Source: Scleroderma bovista (Eukaryota; Basidiomycota; Agaricomycetes; Boletales; Sclerodermataceae). Taken from it: a stretch of 21,198 nt of DNA. The stretch covers positions 1 through 21,198 of the forward strand of contig JAYMGJ010000396.1 in the NCBI GenBank assembly GCA_037178675.1, in the 5' to 3' direction. A program made the translations under genes and the position numbers. The notes under the pieces are model-generated. The model was not told the origin of the DNA. It saw only the letters and a list, made by a program, of their open reading frames with translations, and made no database searches. Shown here in pieces: positions 1-8,660 of this stretch (its first letter is position 1; each line of letters opens with the position of its first letter).

Positions 1-17
1 GCCCATCAGGTATCAGA

Positions 18-3000
18 CTAGGTTTGCTCCCCTTCCTTGCACATCTTTTGCACATCTTCCTCACTGGGCGTTGCAGAGGTGTTGGGGAAACCACCAGGAA
101 CTTGGTCTGGTGTGTCCGGTTGTGGGGGCCTAGGGGCCTCACTCACTGTTTCTCGCCATCGAGAGGCACTTTCGATATCCTGGAGTTGCTCAACGGGATG
201 TCGCCGCTCACCATACACGTTACCGGGGTGCAAAGGCGCTCTACGTTCACGTTGGGGGCAGGCAGGGATATTCACTGCAGGGGGTCGCGGCGCATTCTGG
301 CGGCGTTCAGCTCGGCCAGGGCGCTGCGGTGCCAGATGTGGTGGATTTCTCGCCGGTGAAGGCGTTCTTGGTGCCGGTGGAGGCACTGGAGATGGCGTAC
401 GGGGAGGATTTATTTGGTTAGGCTCTTCCTCAGGAGCCTCAGGTTCCTCGCGCTTTGGATCGTCATCCTGTGCTTGGGGATGTGGGTAGCCATGGTCGTG
501 TTCCACATCATCATCACTGTCGGTATCATCAGGGGGATTCCCTGGTCGATCAGTGGCTGGTTTCGGATTTACCCTTCCGAAAGGGTTCTCGAGAGGTTCG
601 CACCTGTTTTTGGGGCAGCAAGGGAAGTGATGCTCGTCAAAGACGGCATGAGCAGTGGTAAACACTGCATTGGTGGATCGCATGAATAAAAAGTTGCGCT
701 CATTGCCAGGGGCAACACCGACATAAGTCATTAGCTCCGACTTGGGAGCCATCTTATTCACTCTAGCCATTGCTGGGAGGTATACAAATGCTCCACAGCC
801 AAACACACGTAGGTGGTCGATGTTAGGCATCTCCCCCTTAAGCATTTCATGGGGGGTGCGCCATTGCAGGCGAGCTACCGGAGTACGGTTGTAAAGGTGA
901 GTTGCGTGAGCGAATGCAAATTCCCACCAGGAGTCAGGGATGCAGGCTTGATGCCGCATAGACTCAGCTTTATCCATGAGAGTGCGCTCTAAATGCTCGG
1001 CGTGGCCATTTTGCATGGGGGTTCTTGGAGCACTTTGATATATTTTAATTCCTTTCTCAAGGAGTGCTCGATCAAACAGATTAGATTTATATTCTCTGCC
1101 AGCATCGGACATCCATCCAACGACGTGCGTATCATGTTGGACACACACCATTTCGAGGAAATCTTTGGCAGCTGTAATTGCTGCAGCTTTGGAGCGAAGA
1201 GGCATAGTCCAGGCATGAGAGGTATAGTCGTCGTAGAAGGTAATAACATATTTAAACTTCCAGTATGACATAACCGGGAAGGATTTCAGATCAGAGTGCA
1301 CCAGCTCAAAGGGCTTGGAAGCATGTCTTTCATTCTCTGGGAAAGCTCGATTGGGCATCTTGCCAAGAGCACATCCAGGGCAAACACAATCCTCAGTAGG
1401 AAAGTGGATCTCCAGCAAGCGCTGCATATGTTTTTGTGCACGTTGGAGTACTTCCTTTGAGGGGTGCCCGAATCTCCGGTGCATAATGTCATAATCGACT
1501 TTGCTCACGGAGGCAATATAGTTAGATCTAATTATCGGGATAGATCTAATCCCAAAAATGATGTTGCGATCGTCTTCTGGGTCTGGCCCAAACCATAGGC
1601 ATTCAGCTTTATGAGTGAGGGTAATGCCTCTCTTATCGCCAGTGACTTTGTAATTACGCTGGAGCATTTCGCCCATAGAAATAAGGCGGGCAGTAGCGCC
1701 TGGCATATGGAGCACTTGGGTGAGTGTGATAACTTTCTCATCCCCTGAGTTGTGGTCTAGGCACTGGAGTAATACCGTGCCAATGCCAGCAATTAGTGCT
1801 ACACCATTAGCCATTTTGGTGTAGTGTGCTCGCTTTAGCACATTATAGGAGGCGAAATCGCCTATGTCACCAGTGAAGTGGCGTGATGTGCCAGAGTCTA
1901 GTAGCCAGAAGGCACCAGATAGTTCGCTATTGTTGACCATTTTTCCCTTACAGCCAGCACAGCGTGCATCATTCAGACATGAACAGATATATGCACTGCT
2001 CGAGGGGACACGACATGACATATTGTAGTTACTACTCGCTATATACAGTGACGGCGTGTAGCGCACATGTAAAGGGAGCATGTCAGTGTCGGTCAGCATG
2101 CGTGCAGAGGGTACTTGCCTGAAGAGGCTGGCCTCCACGCCCATTGCCATCGACGTCGCGTTGTAGTGGTCAAGGACCATTGCGTTGATCTCGTCGAACT
2201 CGTCATCAGCAAATGGTTCGTGAGCGAAAGGCTCTTCATCCCCAAGGGAGATGGCATCCTCCTCATACATCGTGATGCGCTCCTCAAGACGAGGGCGCTT
2301 CAGCGAGGAGGGACCAGCCTCAGGCTGGTCCAGGTTCGCACTTGCCATCGACACGACTTGGTCGAGGGTGCAGATGGTCTGGCAGGAGGGCTCTACCCCC
2401 AGACGGTGTGCCAAGTCGAAGGCCCGAATAGTATTATCAAATGCGGGGGGGCTGTAGTGGGCAGCGCTGGGAGTGTGAGCCAGGGCATGGGGGTTGACGG
2501 TGGGCTCTGGTCCATCGTAGTGGACATAAGTGGCGAAGGCTGCCTGTTGGGCGTTCTTGCGGCGAGCGCGAGCCTTCTTGCTGCCGCATCGAGTGTGGCC
2601 TCCCTGTCCTTGGGCAGGAGCATTTCCGCTCGCACCGCTGTTGGACCCGCCTTGCTGCTGCTGCTGCCTCTGGGGCTGCTGCTGCTGCTGGGCGAACTTT
2701 GGGTCAGCCGGCTTGTGCTTCACAGCGCTAAGCTTGTTGGCCTGGGGGCCCTTACCACCGGCGCGCGAAGAGGCGCCTTTCTGCTCGAAAGAGAGCGTGG
2801 CAGCCTTGACGATCCCGTCAGGCTTGAGATTCTTGATCTCGTCTGGCAATGTCTGGCTGAGGATTTGAGCTACGACCTCCATAGTGGGAGGGAGCTTGCA
2901 AAGGATAATCATTGCCTGCACGGGGGCAGGGAACTCGAAGCCGGCGTCTTTGAGATAAGCGAAATGGCTAAGCACCTTGGTGATAGCCAGAGCGGGATGG

Positions 3001-3347
3001 GAGCCAGTGGGGATGGTAGTCGACAGGAGCTTGCTAAGCTCAGCGTAGGCAGAGCCGATACTGGGGGTGCCGAAGTTCTTCTTCAGGTTGTCCCAGACTT
3101 CCTTAACGCTGTCGAGATTCAAGACGGCGACTTGGATAGAGGGGGTGAGGTGCAAGGTGATGATACCGAGCGCTCTCTCGGTGTTGTCATCCCACTCCTT
3201 TCGGTCATCGTGACCATCAGCAGGTTGCATCGTCGAATAAACATACCATTGGCCTTGTGCCCGGAGGTAGGCCTGCATAGAAGTGTGCCACTGCTGCCAG
3301 TTGGAGCCAGTGAACACGGGAACCATCTTGTCGAGAGCGCTGGACAT
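18..3347 (-). CDS. Ty1/copia Gag-protease-integrase polyprotein, cut off before reverse transcriptase
   Basis: A single open frame of 1109 codons read from the ATG at 3347. The frame is open further upstream, but only from a TTG, and the ATG gives the usual copia Gag opening (a charged stretch followed by F-x-G-x-N-W). In order: a Gag domain of the UBN2/DUF4219 kind (about residues 1-200), a glutamine-rich stretch (about 218-231), the aspartic protease motif LLDSGTSRHFTG with its Asp at codon 1896-1898 (residue 484), a GAG-pre-integrase zinc finger (MHRRFGH followed by CPGC), and a DDE integrase with Asp at 1290-1292, Asp at 1104-1106 and Glu at 996-998, which are residues 686, 748 and 784 (DD35E spacing). 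A long acidic, proline-rich linker follows. I see no canonical CCHC zinc knuckle in Gag; only a short GHTRC stretch is in its place. The frame stops at TAG 18-20, just where copia polyproteins normally run on into reverse transcriptase, and another frame there looks more like the family, so a frameshift is likely. The rest of Pol lies left of the window. Confidence 0.92.
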   Translation of the reverse strand: MSSALDKMVPVFTGSNWQQWHTSMQAYLRAQGQWYVYSTMQPADGHDDRKEWDDNTERALGIITLHLTPSIQVAVLNLDSVKEVWDNLKKNFGTPSIGSAYAELSKLLSTTIPTGSHPALAITKVLSHFAYLKDAGFEFPAPVQAMIILCKLPPTMEVVAQILSQTLPDEIKNLKPDGIVKAATLSFEQKGASSRAGGKGPQANKLSAVKHKPADPKFAQQQQQPQRQQQQQGGSNSGASGNAPAQGQGGHTRCGSKKARARRKNAQQAAFATYVHYDGPEPTVNPHALAHTPSAAHYSPPAFDNTIRAFDLAHRLGVEPSCQTICTLDQVVSMASANLDQPEAGPSSLKRPRLEERITMYEEDAISLGDEEPFAHEPFADDEFDEINAMVLDHYNATSMAMGVEASLFRQVPSARMLTDTDMLPLHVRYTPSLYIASSNYNMSCRVPSSSAYICSCLNDARCAGCKGKMVNNSELSGAFWLLDSGTSRHFTGDIGDFASYNVLKRAHYTKMANGVALIAGIGTVLLQCLDHNSGDEKVITLTQVLHMPGATARLISMGEMLQRNYKVTGDKRGITLTHKAECLWFGPDPEDDRNIIFGIRSIPIIRSNYIASVSKVDYDIMHRRFGHPSKEVLQRAQKHMQRLLEIHFPTEDCVCPGCALGKMPNRAFPENERHASKPFELVHSDLKSFPVMSYWKFKYVITFYDDYTSHAWTMPLRSKAAAITAAKDFLEMVCVQHDTHVVGWMSDAGREYKSNLFDRALLEKGIKIYQSAPRTPMQNGHAEHLERTLMDKAESMRHQACIPDSWWEFAFAHATHLYNRTPVARLQWRTPHEMLKGEMPNIDHLRVFGCGAFVYLPAMARVNKMAPKSELMTYVGVAPGNERNFLFMRSTNAVFTTAHAVFDEHHFPCCPKNRCEPLENPFGRVNPKPATDRPGNPPDDTDSDDDVEHDHGYPHPQAQDDDPKREEPEAPEEEPNQINPPRTPSPVPPPAPRTPSPARNPPHLAPQRPGRAERRQNAPRPPAVNIPACPQRERRAPLHPGNVYGERRHPVEQLQDIESASRWRETVSEAPRPPQPDTPDQVPGGFPNTSATPSEEDVQKMCKEGEQT

Positions 3348-3718
3348 GGTGATGTTCTGTTGGGAGTCAACGGAGTCAGCAAGTGAATGCAACAATGGAC
3401 AAGCAAGAAAAGAAGAAACACCTGAGTGCTAGTGAAAGCACTTCTGTCAATAGCTAACTCATGACTAGGTCATGCCAGCGCAAGTCGTCGACAATGTTCG
3501 CCATGGTTGGCGCAAGTCATCGACGAACTTCGCCTGGGGCAATACAGGTGCTCAACTAGGGGCTCACTGTCTGGCGCAAGTTGTCAACTGACTTTGCCTT
3601 GTGGCTGTGCAGGGGCTCAGCTAGGAGCTCACTGTGGTCCACAGCATCAAGCTAGTTAAAGTGATGCTCAGGGAGCTGGAGTGCTGCCTGGTGCATTGCT
3701 GCACACAGTGCGCTCACA
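3348..3718 (-). other. Copia 5' leader with diverged tandem repeats
   Basis: The 371 bases between the primer binding site and the Gag ATG have no convincing ORF. They hold imperfect direct repeats: a GGCGCAAGT-(C/T)-(G/A)TC block begins near 3478, 3509 and 3573, and a GGCTCA(A/G)CTAGG-GGCTCACTGT-type block begins near 3548 and again about 63 bases later. The long leader is the expected place for RNA packaging or translation signals, but that role is inference. Confidence 0.6.
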
Positions 3719-3730
3719 GGGCTCATAACC
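3719..3730 (-). promoter_or_regulatory. Copia primer binding site (initiator tRNA-Met anticodon-loop type)
   Basis: The minus strand reads GGTTATGAGCCC directly after the LTR end. It is complementary to GGGCTCATAACC, the anticodon stem-loop of initiator tRNA-Met with its CAT anticodon. Drosophila copia and yeast Ty5 are known to prime from an internal, half-tRNA position of this kind. The same 12 bases recur next to the LTRs at 9393 and 10779. Confidence 0.85.
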
Positions 3731-4018
3731 TGTTGAAGCAATACCTATATACGTAGAGGAACTGCTACTCCAACTCACCTGTTGGGTGGAGTGCACAACC
3801 AGAGATGGTAGCGGTAGCTGGTTAAGAGCTGTTATATTATATAAGCGATGAACACTGTTTATATACAACAAATAGTGTGATGCGTGACTGTGACACGTGA
3901 CGTGTGACATGTAACATCTACTCTAAAGAGGACTATTACTAAGTCTACACTAATATGGGTCGCAGTCTTGTGTGCACTTCGTCGACGGTTTACGCCAGGT
4001 GCACGTGCGACTTTAACA
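3731..4018 (-). repeat. 5' LTR of the left copia element
   Basis: A 288-bp block that on the plus strand starts TGTTGAAG and ends TTTAACA, so it has TG..CA ends and short inverted termini. It aligns without gaps to 12166-12453, with 14 mismatches counted by eye (12 of them transitions). It abuts the primer binding site, which fixes it as the 5' LTR of the minus-strand element. A run of GTGACAYGT-like units lies near 3890-3915. The partner LTR and the second copy of the target duplication lie outside the window. Confidence 0.93.
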
Positions 4019-4170
4019 TGAAGAAGGTTGAGGACAATATGGTCTCTCAGCAAATTGAACTGTTATGCCTCCAAATCCAGTTACAAGGCATGAATCAGCT
4101 TTCATCATCGTCTTCTGCATTCCCCTCTGGTCCCCCGTCTAACTTGCCTGCCAATCAACCTGGTGCCTAG
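4019..4170 (+). pseudogene. C-terminal exon remnant cut by the copia insertion (possible Harbinger partner gene)
   Basis: About 50 open codons lead directly out of the LTR edge and end at a TAG near 4168. They encode a helical-looking segment (KKVEDNMVSQQIELL) followed by a serine/proline-rich tail. The frame ends opposite the convergent Harbinger transposase, where the second Harbinger gene often lies. That this is its 3' end, severed by the copia element, is inference; I recognise no domain. Confidence 0.35.
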
Positions 4171-4403
4171 GCACCCTGCTTATCTGGATGCTTTCTTCTC
4201 TTTCCCCCCACATTGCACTGCACTTTCCCCTCATCCCCCCATTTATTCTCCTTGTACCTAGTGTACCTAGTAGTTGTTTGGGGGACATACTTTGGCTAGT
4301 TTGTATGTTGTACACGAACATGTTTAGTAAATGCTACACTCTACTGCATTCACTGAAATCCACACAAGCCAAGCTCACTAAATAGATCTTCCATCAAGTG
4401 CTT
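4171..4403. other. Spacer between convergent 3' ends
   Basis: Pyrimidine-rich sequence between the plus-strand tail ending near 4170 and the transposase stop at 4404-4406. A short direct repeat (TGTACCTAG-type) lies near 4255-4272. Nothing else recognisable; it probably holds the 3' untranslated regions of the two Harbinger genes. Confidence 0.4.
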
Positions 4404-5404
4404 TCAGAAGCACTGGCCTGGTGTGCCTTCTTCTACCTGCACTGCCACTTGTCCAACTCCTCCCTCATCAACATCCTCCTGAATTGCCCAAGACTCTGTT
4501 GACTGCAATTGAAGCTTTTCCTCAAATCTAATTGTCATATTGTGCAAGATAAGACAGCACTGTACCCAATAAACTGTGATTCTGAGGTCTTTCAGGGAAT
4601 GGATTCGAAGACGAAGTTCACGAAGCGACTGAAAGCGCCCTTTTAACACTGCAAACACATGTTCCACATGGACACAGACCTGATGGAAAGGTCACATAGA
4701 TTGGAATATAAGGGAAAAAGATGTGTACTTTTGACAAATGCTGATTGTACGTTTTCTGTTCTCTTGATAGTGGCGATGACTTCGTTGCCTTGAAGGGAGC
4801 AACGCACCAAGTTCGCATTGGGTAGGCACTATTTGCCCATATCCAGTGATCCTCAGGGATGAGCTCTGCCAGGTTCTGTGCGAGTTGAGTCCCCTGGAAT
4901 GCATAGGCATCGTGAACACTTCCTGGGTGGCCCAGGCCATAGTCAACCACGATAAGGTTATGCAGCATCACTACCAGCTGCTGTGCATCAGCAACATACA
5001 CACAAAAAGGTACTTTAATTTACCTGACAGTTCAACGAGTATCTTGATTTTCTATTGTAGAACGTCTCGCCATAAATTGATGGCTTTGCAAATATGTTGA
5101 TCATTGATCCGTCCACTACAAATATGCCATTCTGCCAAGCGTTACAAGAATGGGTTGCCACCCATTGGCGAGACTGCTCCACATCCTCCGCAGGAACCCC
5201 CATGAAGGCGTCATGCTGGGCAAGGATTGCCACCATAACACGGTTTGTACAGTTTATCACCGATCCAACACTGACTCCCGCCCACTGGCTCACATCTTCT
5301 GGCGAGCATGTGTTACCTAGAAAACAAATCAGAAGGGTAAATAAACTTACCTTCAAATCCAGGATGCCAGGGGAGTACCAACGCGACGATGAAGACCATG
5401 GATG
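4404..5404 (-). CDS. PIF/Harbinger-type DDE transposase (catalytic core intact, N-terminus unclear)
   Basis: A spliced gene with exons at about 5404-5351, 5316-5024, 4980-4729 and 4679-4404, ending in TGA. Introns (minus strand) are 5350-5317 (34 nt), 5023-4981 (43 nt) and 4728-4680 (49 nt), all GT-AG. The spliced product reads GNTCSPEDVSQWAGVSVGSV, then FVVDGSMI, YNRKSRYSLNCQ, GHPGSVHDAYAF and VEHVFAVLKGRFQSL. These are the hallmark blocks of Harbinger DDE endonucleases (DDE_Tnp_4). The acidic triad is Asp 5111-5113, Asp 4909-4911 and Glu 4662-4664. I see no stop or frameshift in these exons. The start is not resolved: upstream sequence to about 5560 looks like degraded exon with in-frame stops, and another GT-AG pair lies about 5456-5420. 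No flanking TTA duplication or terminal inverted repeat was found, because both ends are cut by other elements. Confidence 0.88.
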
Positions 5405-5560
5405 AAGCCTCCGTGCGCGCTGCAATCAGCAGAGATATGGGTGCGACGCAACTTACCAAATCAGGTAATGACATGGAAGTCATGCACTCAACAAAACCTT
5501 CGCATCATCAAGTCTCAAATTCTATTCGAATCGGACACATATTGGGAACAACATTTCATT

Positions 5561-5675
5561 GGATATAGCTAAGTACTATTTTACTATACCTTTCTATCCA
5601 TTACCCCACTCTGTTTATGGGGGAGTGTTGGATTATAAACAGACTGTTATGGTTTGTTTATATACTTACATAAGC
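5561..5675 (+). repeat. 3' end of another copia element: polypurine tract plus truncated LTR start
   Basis: ATGGGGGAG (ending at 5625) is a polypurine tract directly followed at 5626 by TGTTGGATTATAAACAG. The roughly 50 bp from 5626 to 5675 match the start of the LTR at 9675 read on the minus strand (TGTTGG, TTATAAACAG, CTTACATAAGC in the same order and spacing). Orientation is plus, opposite to the other copia copies. The LTR is cut off after about 50 bp, where the neighbouring pseudogene begins. The 65 bases before it are presumably copia 3' untranslated sequence. Confidence 0.72.
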
Positions 5676-6574
5676 TTTCATTGGGAGGTCACCACGATTG
5701 AGGATATAGGCCTTCAACCATAATCAGAGCTTCTGCACGAAATATTTTCCCTTCATGGCAATGTTGGCTGTTCCAAGAGAGGCAGCCATCCAATGTGAGC
5801 TTTGGATGCCCTTGGCTTCGGCTTTTCGTGTCAAGTCAATGAATGTCCACAGGAAGGTCTTCATCCATTCAAGGCGCTGACATAGGGTCAGGGGTAAGTT
5901 TGGCCATTTGCGACCAGTCCCTGATGCTCAGAATGGCCGCAACAACAGCTTTAGATCAGCTAATGCATCTTCTGTGGATTCAAGTGATGGTGACATGCAT
6001 AGCTCAATGCTGTAGTCACGTCCCATTTTTGCATCATATTCAATATCATCGTCCTGGTGTTCCGAGTCCTTGACATCATCCACAGCACTTTGATCCATGG
6101 GTGACTCATCCCCATCATTCCCAGTTTCGCTGAGGGACATCTCATTGGCATCTAATGGATGTCCAGTGTGAAAGGTGGATTCCCGGCCAATCTCCAGCTC
6201 ATAAGCTTGGTGCATGCACTCCATTCCATGTCTCAGATAGTTGGCCTGATCAGCAAGAGCTTCAGGGGTGTTTGTACTCAAGGGAATGTCGAGAACATTG
6301 GCTGATTGGATGGGGGCATTTAAGGAAGGTAAGTTTTGAGCTATATTGGCTTCTTTGTCTAATACAATGCTTTCCGTGCTAGATTCAATGCTACGAGTCA
6401 TTGAAAGCGAGCCATTACTGGGAGTCTAAACATGAGGTCAAGTTGGAACCACACTGTGAGCCACAAACTCACATTTTCGTCATAACCACTGATGGACTGA
6501 ATCCAGGCCCTCTTCCATGAATATGCTCCTAGGTTTTCAAGCTTGATTTCGGTGTAACGCTGGCGTCGGCCCAT
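5676..6574 (-). pseudogene. N-terminal part of a basidiomycete DDE-transposase-like gene, broken
   Basis: Exon 1 runs 6574-6473 from an ATG (34 codons, opening MGRRQRYTEIKLENLGAY). A 47-nt GT-AG intron follows (6472-6426), and exon 2 continues in frame from 6425 to about 5676. It has an acidic middle and then a block reading WMKTFLWTFIDLTRKAEA, HWMAASLGTANIAMKG and LWLKAYILNRGDLPMKAY. That block resembles the region before the DDE domain of a family of uncharacterised Tc1/mariner-like proteins common in Agaricomycetes; this assignment is from memory. Two in-frame TGA codons (5928-5930 and 5724-5726) break it, both where Arg would fit. The frame ends at the truncated LTR, so the catalytic part is missing. 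Confidence 0.5.
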
Positions 6575-6870
6575 CTGCTTTCACGACCACAAGGAGATTT
6601 GGAGAAGAACCACATGCTGGAGGTATTTTATTTTATTTTATTCACTCAACTTCGTGCTGACAACCTCATTTTTTCAAAATATGCCTCAGCATCATAGAAT
6701 CAAAAATTCTGTAACCTAGATAATCACATAAACCCTGTATTCCAACTACTCTAGGTCGTAGATTTTTCATTAGAATCATTACACCATTCATTTTCGATTT
6801 ACATTGGATTTGTCACATTTGTCACCCTCCGACCACGTGACATTGGTCGGGTTTGCATGAGCCCTATCTT
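6575..6870. other. AT-rich spacer upstream of the broken transposase-like gene
   Basis: AT-rich sequence with a short ATTTT repeat near 6624-6641 and no supported ORF. It may hold the former promoter of the minus-strand gene starting at 6574. I see nothing else in it. Confidence 0.4.
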
Positions 6871-7107
6871 AGCTGAATGTTGTTCCCAATAAAATGTGTC
6901 CGATTTGAATGAATTTGAGACTTGTGATGCGAAGGTTTGACTGACTTCCGTGTTGTTACCCAATTTGGTAAGTCATGTCGTGCCCATATGCCTGCTGATT
7001 GCAGTGCATGGGGGGCTCATCCATGGTCTCCGTCGTCATGTCAGTGCTCCCCCTGCATCCTATATTCGAAGGTAGGTTTATTAAACCTTACTAACTGTGT
7101 TCTAGGT
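6871..7107 (+). pseudogene. Inverted partial copy of the Harbinger transposase 5' region
   Basis: The plus strand here matches the minus strand of about 5560-5314: same landmarks in the same order (TGTTGTTCCCAATA, GTGTCCGATT, AATTTGAGACTTG, GATGCGAAGG, TGCTGATTGCAG, TCATCCATGGTCT) and the same two GT-AG introns of 37 nt and 34 nt. Homology stops at 7107, just where the catalytic exons should begin. The coding parts differ by small indels (for example 18 versus 20 bases before TCATCC), so this copy is broken. It forms an inverted repeat with the 4404-5404 element, with a spacer of about 1.3 kb. Confidence 0.75.
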
Positions 7108-7430
7108 CTCCAGATCGACCGTAACACGTTATTGTGTCCAAGGTAGGTGTTTCTGCCGATTTGCATTCAACTGACATTTATAGGTATGGATTTGATTCGC
7201 CCACGTTGATGCCTGGGTCTATAGACCCTATAGACTTGGTTCGGGTCATTTCTGAGTGGCTGCATTGCATGTGCGCGTCCCAGGTGAGTCATTTCGCGTT
7301 GTTGTGCTTTGCTGACATTTATTCGCTTGATCTTGAGCCTGCTGCGTCGCCATCAACGCCTGATGAGTCTGTACGGATGTTCTCTGAGTTGGATGGGTGG
7401 CTCTAACGACACTGGTAAGTTGCTTTGTCA
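7108..7430. other. Unassigned sequence between the Harbinger fragment and the copia gag remnant
   Basis: A 61-codon open stretch on the minus strand (7246-7431) is rich in Thr, Gln and Ala and might be the end of the expanded copia Gag. No motif fixes it. Apparent plus-strand splice signals here are not supported by any recognisable protein. Confidence 0.3.
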
Positions 7431-7636
7431 CAAACTTGGGCTGTAGTGTGTATGCTGACTCTCTGCAGCTAGCAGTGCTGCCTCAACTCGTGTTAAGTCG
7501 GCATTGCCGCTGCTAGTTGTGCCGTTCACGTCGCCAACATCTCCGTCTCGTCTGCCATTGCCATTGCCAGCCCTTTTGCTTTCCACAAGTTTCCATCATC
7601 TAGGATGTTTGGGTGTCGCAGTATTGCGTCCATTAG

Positions 7637-8660
7637 GTGAGTTTCGTGTCCTCGACTTGATTTGATGCACTCTGACGTGTTCTGATTCATTTCCAGCTGT
7701 TTCTCTCCCATTTCCAGTGCAGTACGTGTCCATGCATACACTCGATGTATCTGCATGGCTCCCACAGCTGTTAGGCTCGTCTGGGCACCATTTTGCGGTC
7801 CCTATAGGTGAGTTGGGTGTTTTCGAGTCGTTTGGAGGTTTTCTGATGATTTTCAGTGCGTCTGTAGTCATTTCCACATCGTTTCCAATGCAGTACACGT
7901 CCATGCATACGCTCGACACATCCGCGTGGCTGGTGCAGCTGTTTGGCTTGTTGTCAAGACCATGTCCAACTCTGGACTCTTATCCAGTTACTCCGGTTGC
8001 ATCGCAGCACTGTAGCTCAACTCCGGACTTCTGTGCATTACTCTGGTCCTGGATGCACACATTACCCTTCCACTAAGTGCGACCCTTTGCATTAGACTCA
8101 ATCCAGTCATTACCACACTTCCCCATCTACCCTATTGTACCGTGAGTTCTCCATGCTCTGTTTATATCTTCTACCTTGTAGTATTTTCTCTGGACCTTAC
8201 TTATTTTCATCGAACCTGACCTAGTCCCAACTCCGGTTGTTCCTTGTCCGCCCTTTGGGCTGTTTCCTTGTCACCATAAATACTCGACCCTAGTTCTCCT
8301 TAGTATAAGTACCCTGTACTCCGTCCTGTACTCCTCAGTCTGAAATCAACTATAGTCACTACTCCTGTTCCTGCTTGTCTCCGTCTCCTCTTGACCGGAA
8401 CCTACGCAAGGGATCAACGCTCGATCCCCTTGTCGTTGAATCCAATTGGTCTCAACTCCGGCCGGACTAACTCCTTGTCCAGCCTCTGTCCTTCTCCTTC
8501 GTCTGTTTCCGTCTGGACTTGACTGGACCTCTTACCAGAGTAGACCCGGACTTGACACTCGTCTACAGCCTGTCTTGTGGCCTCAATAGGTGAGTCCGGT
8601 GGTTTCTTGCGCTTTCAGGGTATGCTGATGGTTTTTGGTGTGTTTGCAGGTGTTAACGTG
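7637..8660 (-). repeat. 171-bp tandem repeat units (57 codons) inside the copia Gag extension
   Basis: The plus-strand landmark AGGTGAGT starts a unit at about 7637, 7808 and 8590. The first two are 171 bp apart. Subtracting the 606-bp LTR plus its 5-bp duplication places the third at 7979, exactly 171 bp on. A second landmark (GCAGTAC-GTCCATGCATAC) also recurs after 171 bp (about 7719 and 7890). On the minus strand this equals a 57-residue protein repeat. More diverged units may lie on either side. Confidence 0.8.
7952..8557 (+). repeat. Solo LTR, Gypsy-like (TGTCAAG...CTTGACA), with imperfect 5-bp target duplication
   Basis: The element begins TGTCAAGACC and ends GGACTTGACA, so it has TG..CA ends and inverted termini. 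Flanks are CTTGT (7947-7951) and CTCGT (8558-8562), a 4-of-5 match. A TATA-like box with downstream CTGTACTCC lies at about 8301-8330, suggesting plus orientation. CAACTCCGG occurs at 8018, 8228 and 8453. It is related to the solo LTR at 17362-18627 by termini, TATA region and CAACTCCGG motifs. The boundaries are independently supported by the phase of the 171-bp repeat. Confidence 0.85.

Noticed and set aside
2115..3386. 423-codon plus-strand ORF antisense to copia Gag
   Set aside because: It lies entirely within the confident minus-strand Gag-pol frame, has no recognisable domain and reflects G/C-biased third positions.
3719..3730. A tRNA-Met gene fragment
   Set aside because: Only the anticodon-arm 12-mer is present and it recurs beside three LTRs, so it is a primer binding site.
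7952..8557. A cut-and-paste DNA transposon with GTCAAG inverted ends
   Set aside because: TG..CA ends, 5-bp target duplication, a TATA box and lack of coding fit a solo LTR better; the relative at 17362 shows the same ends and a perfect 5-bp duplication.
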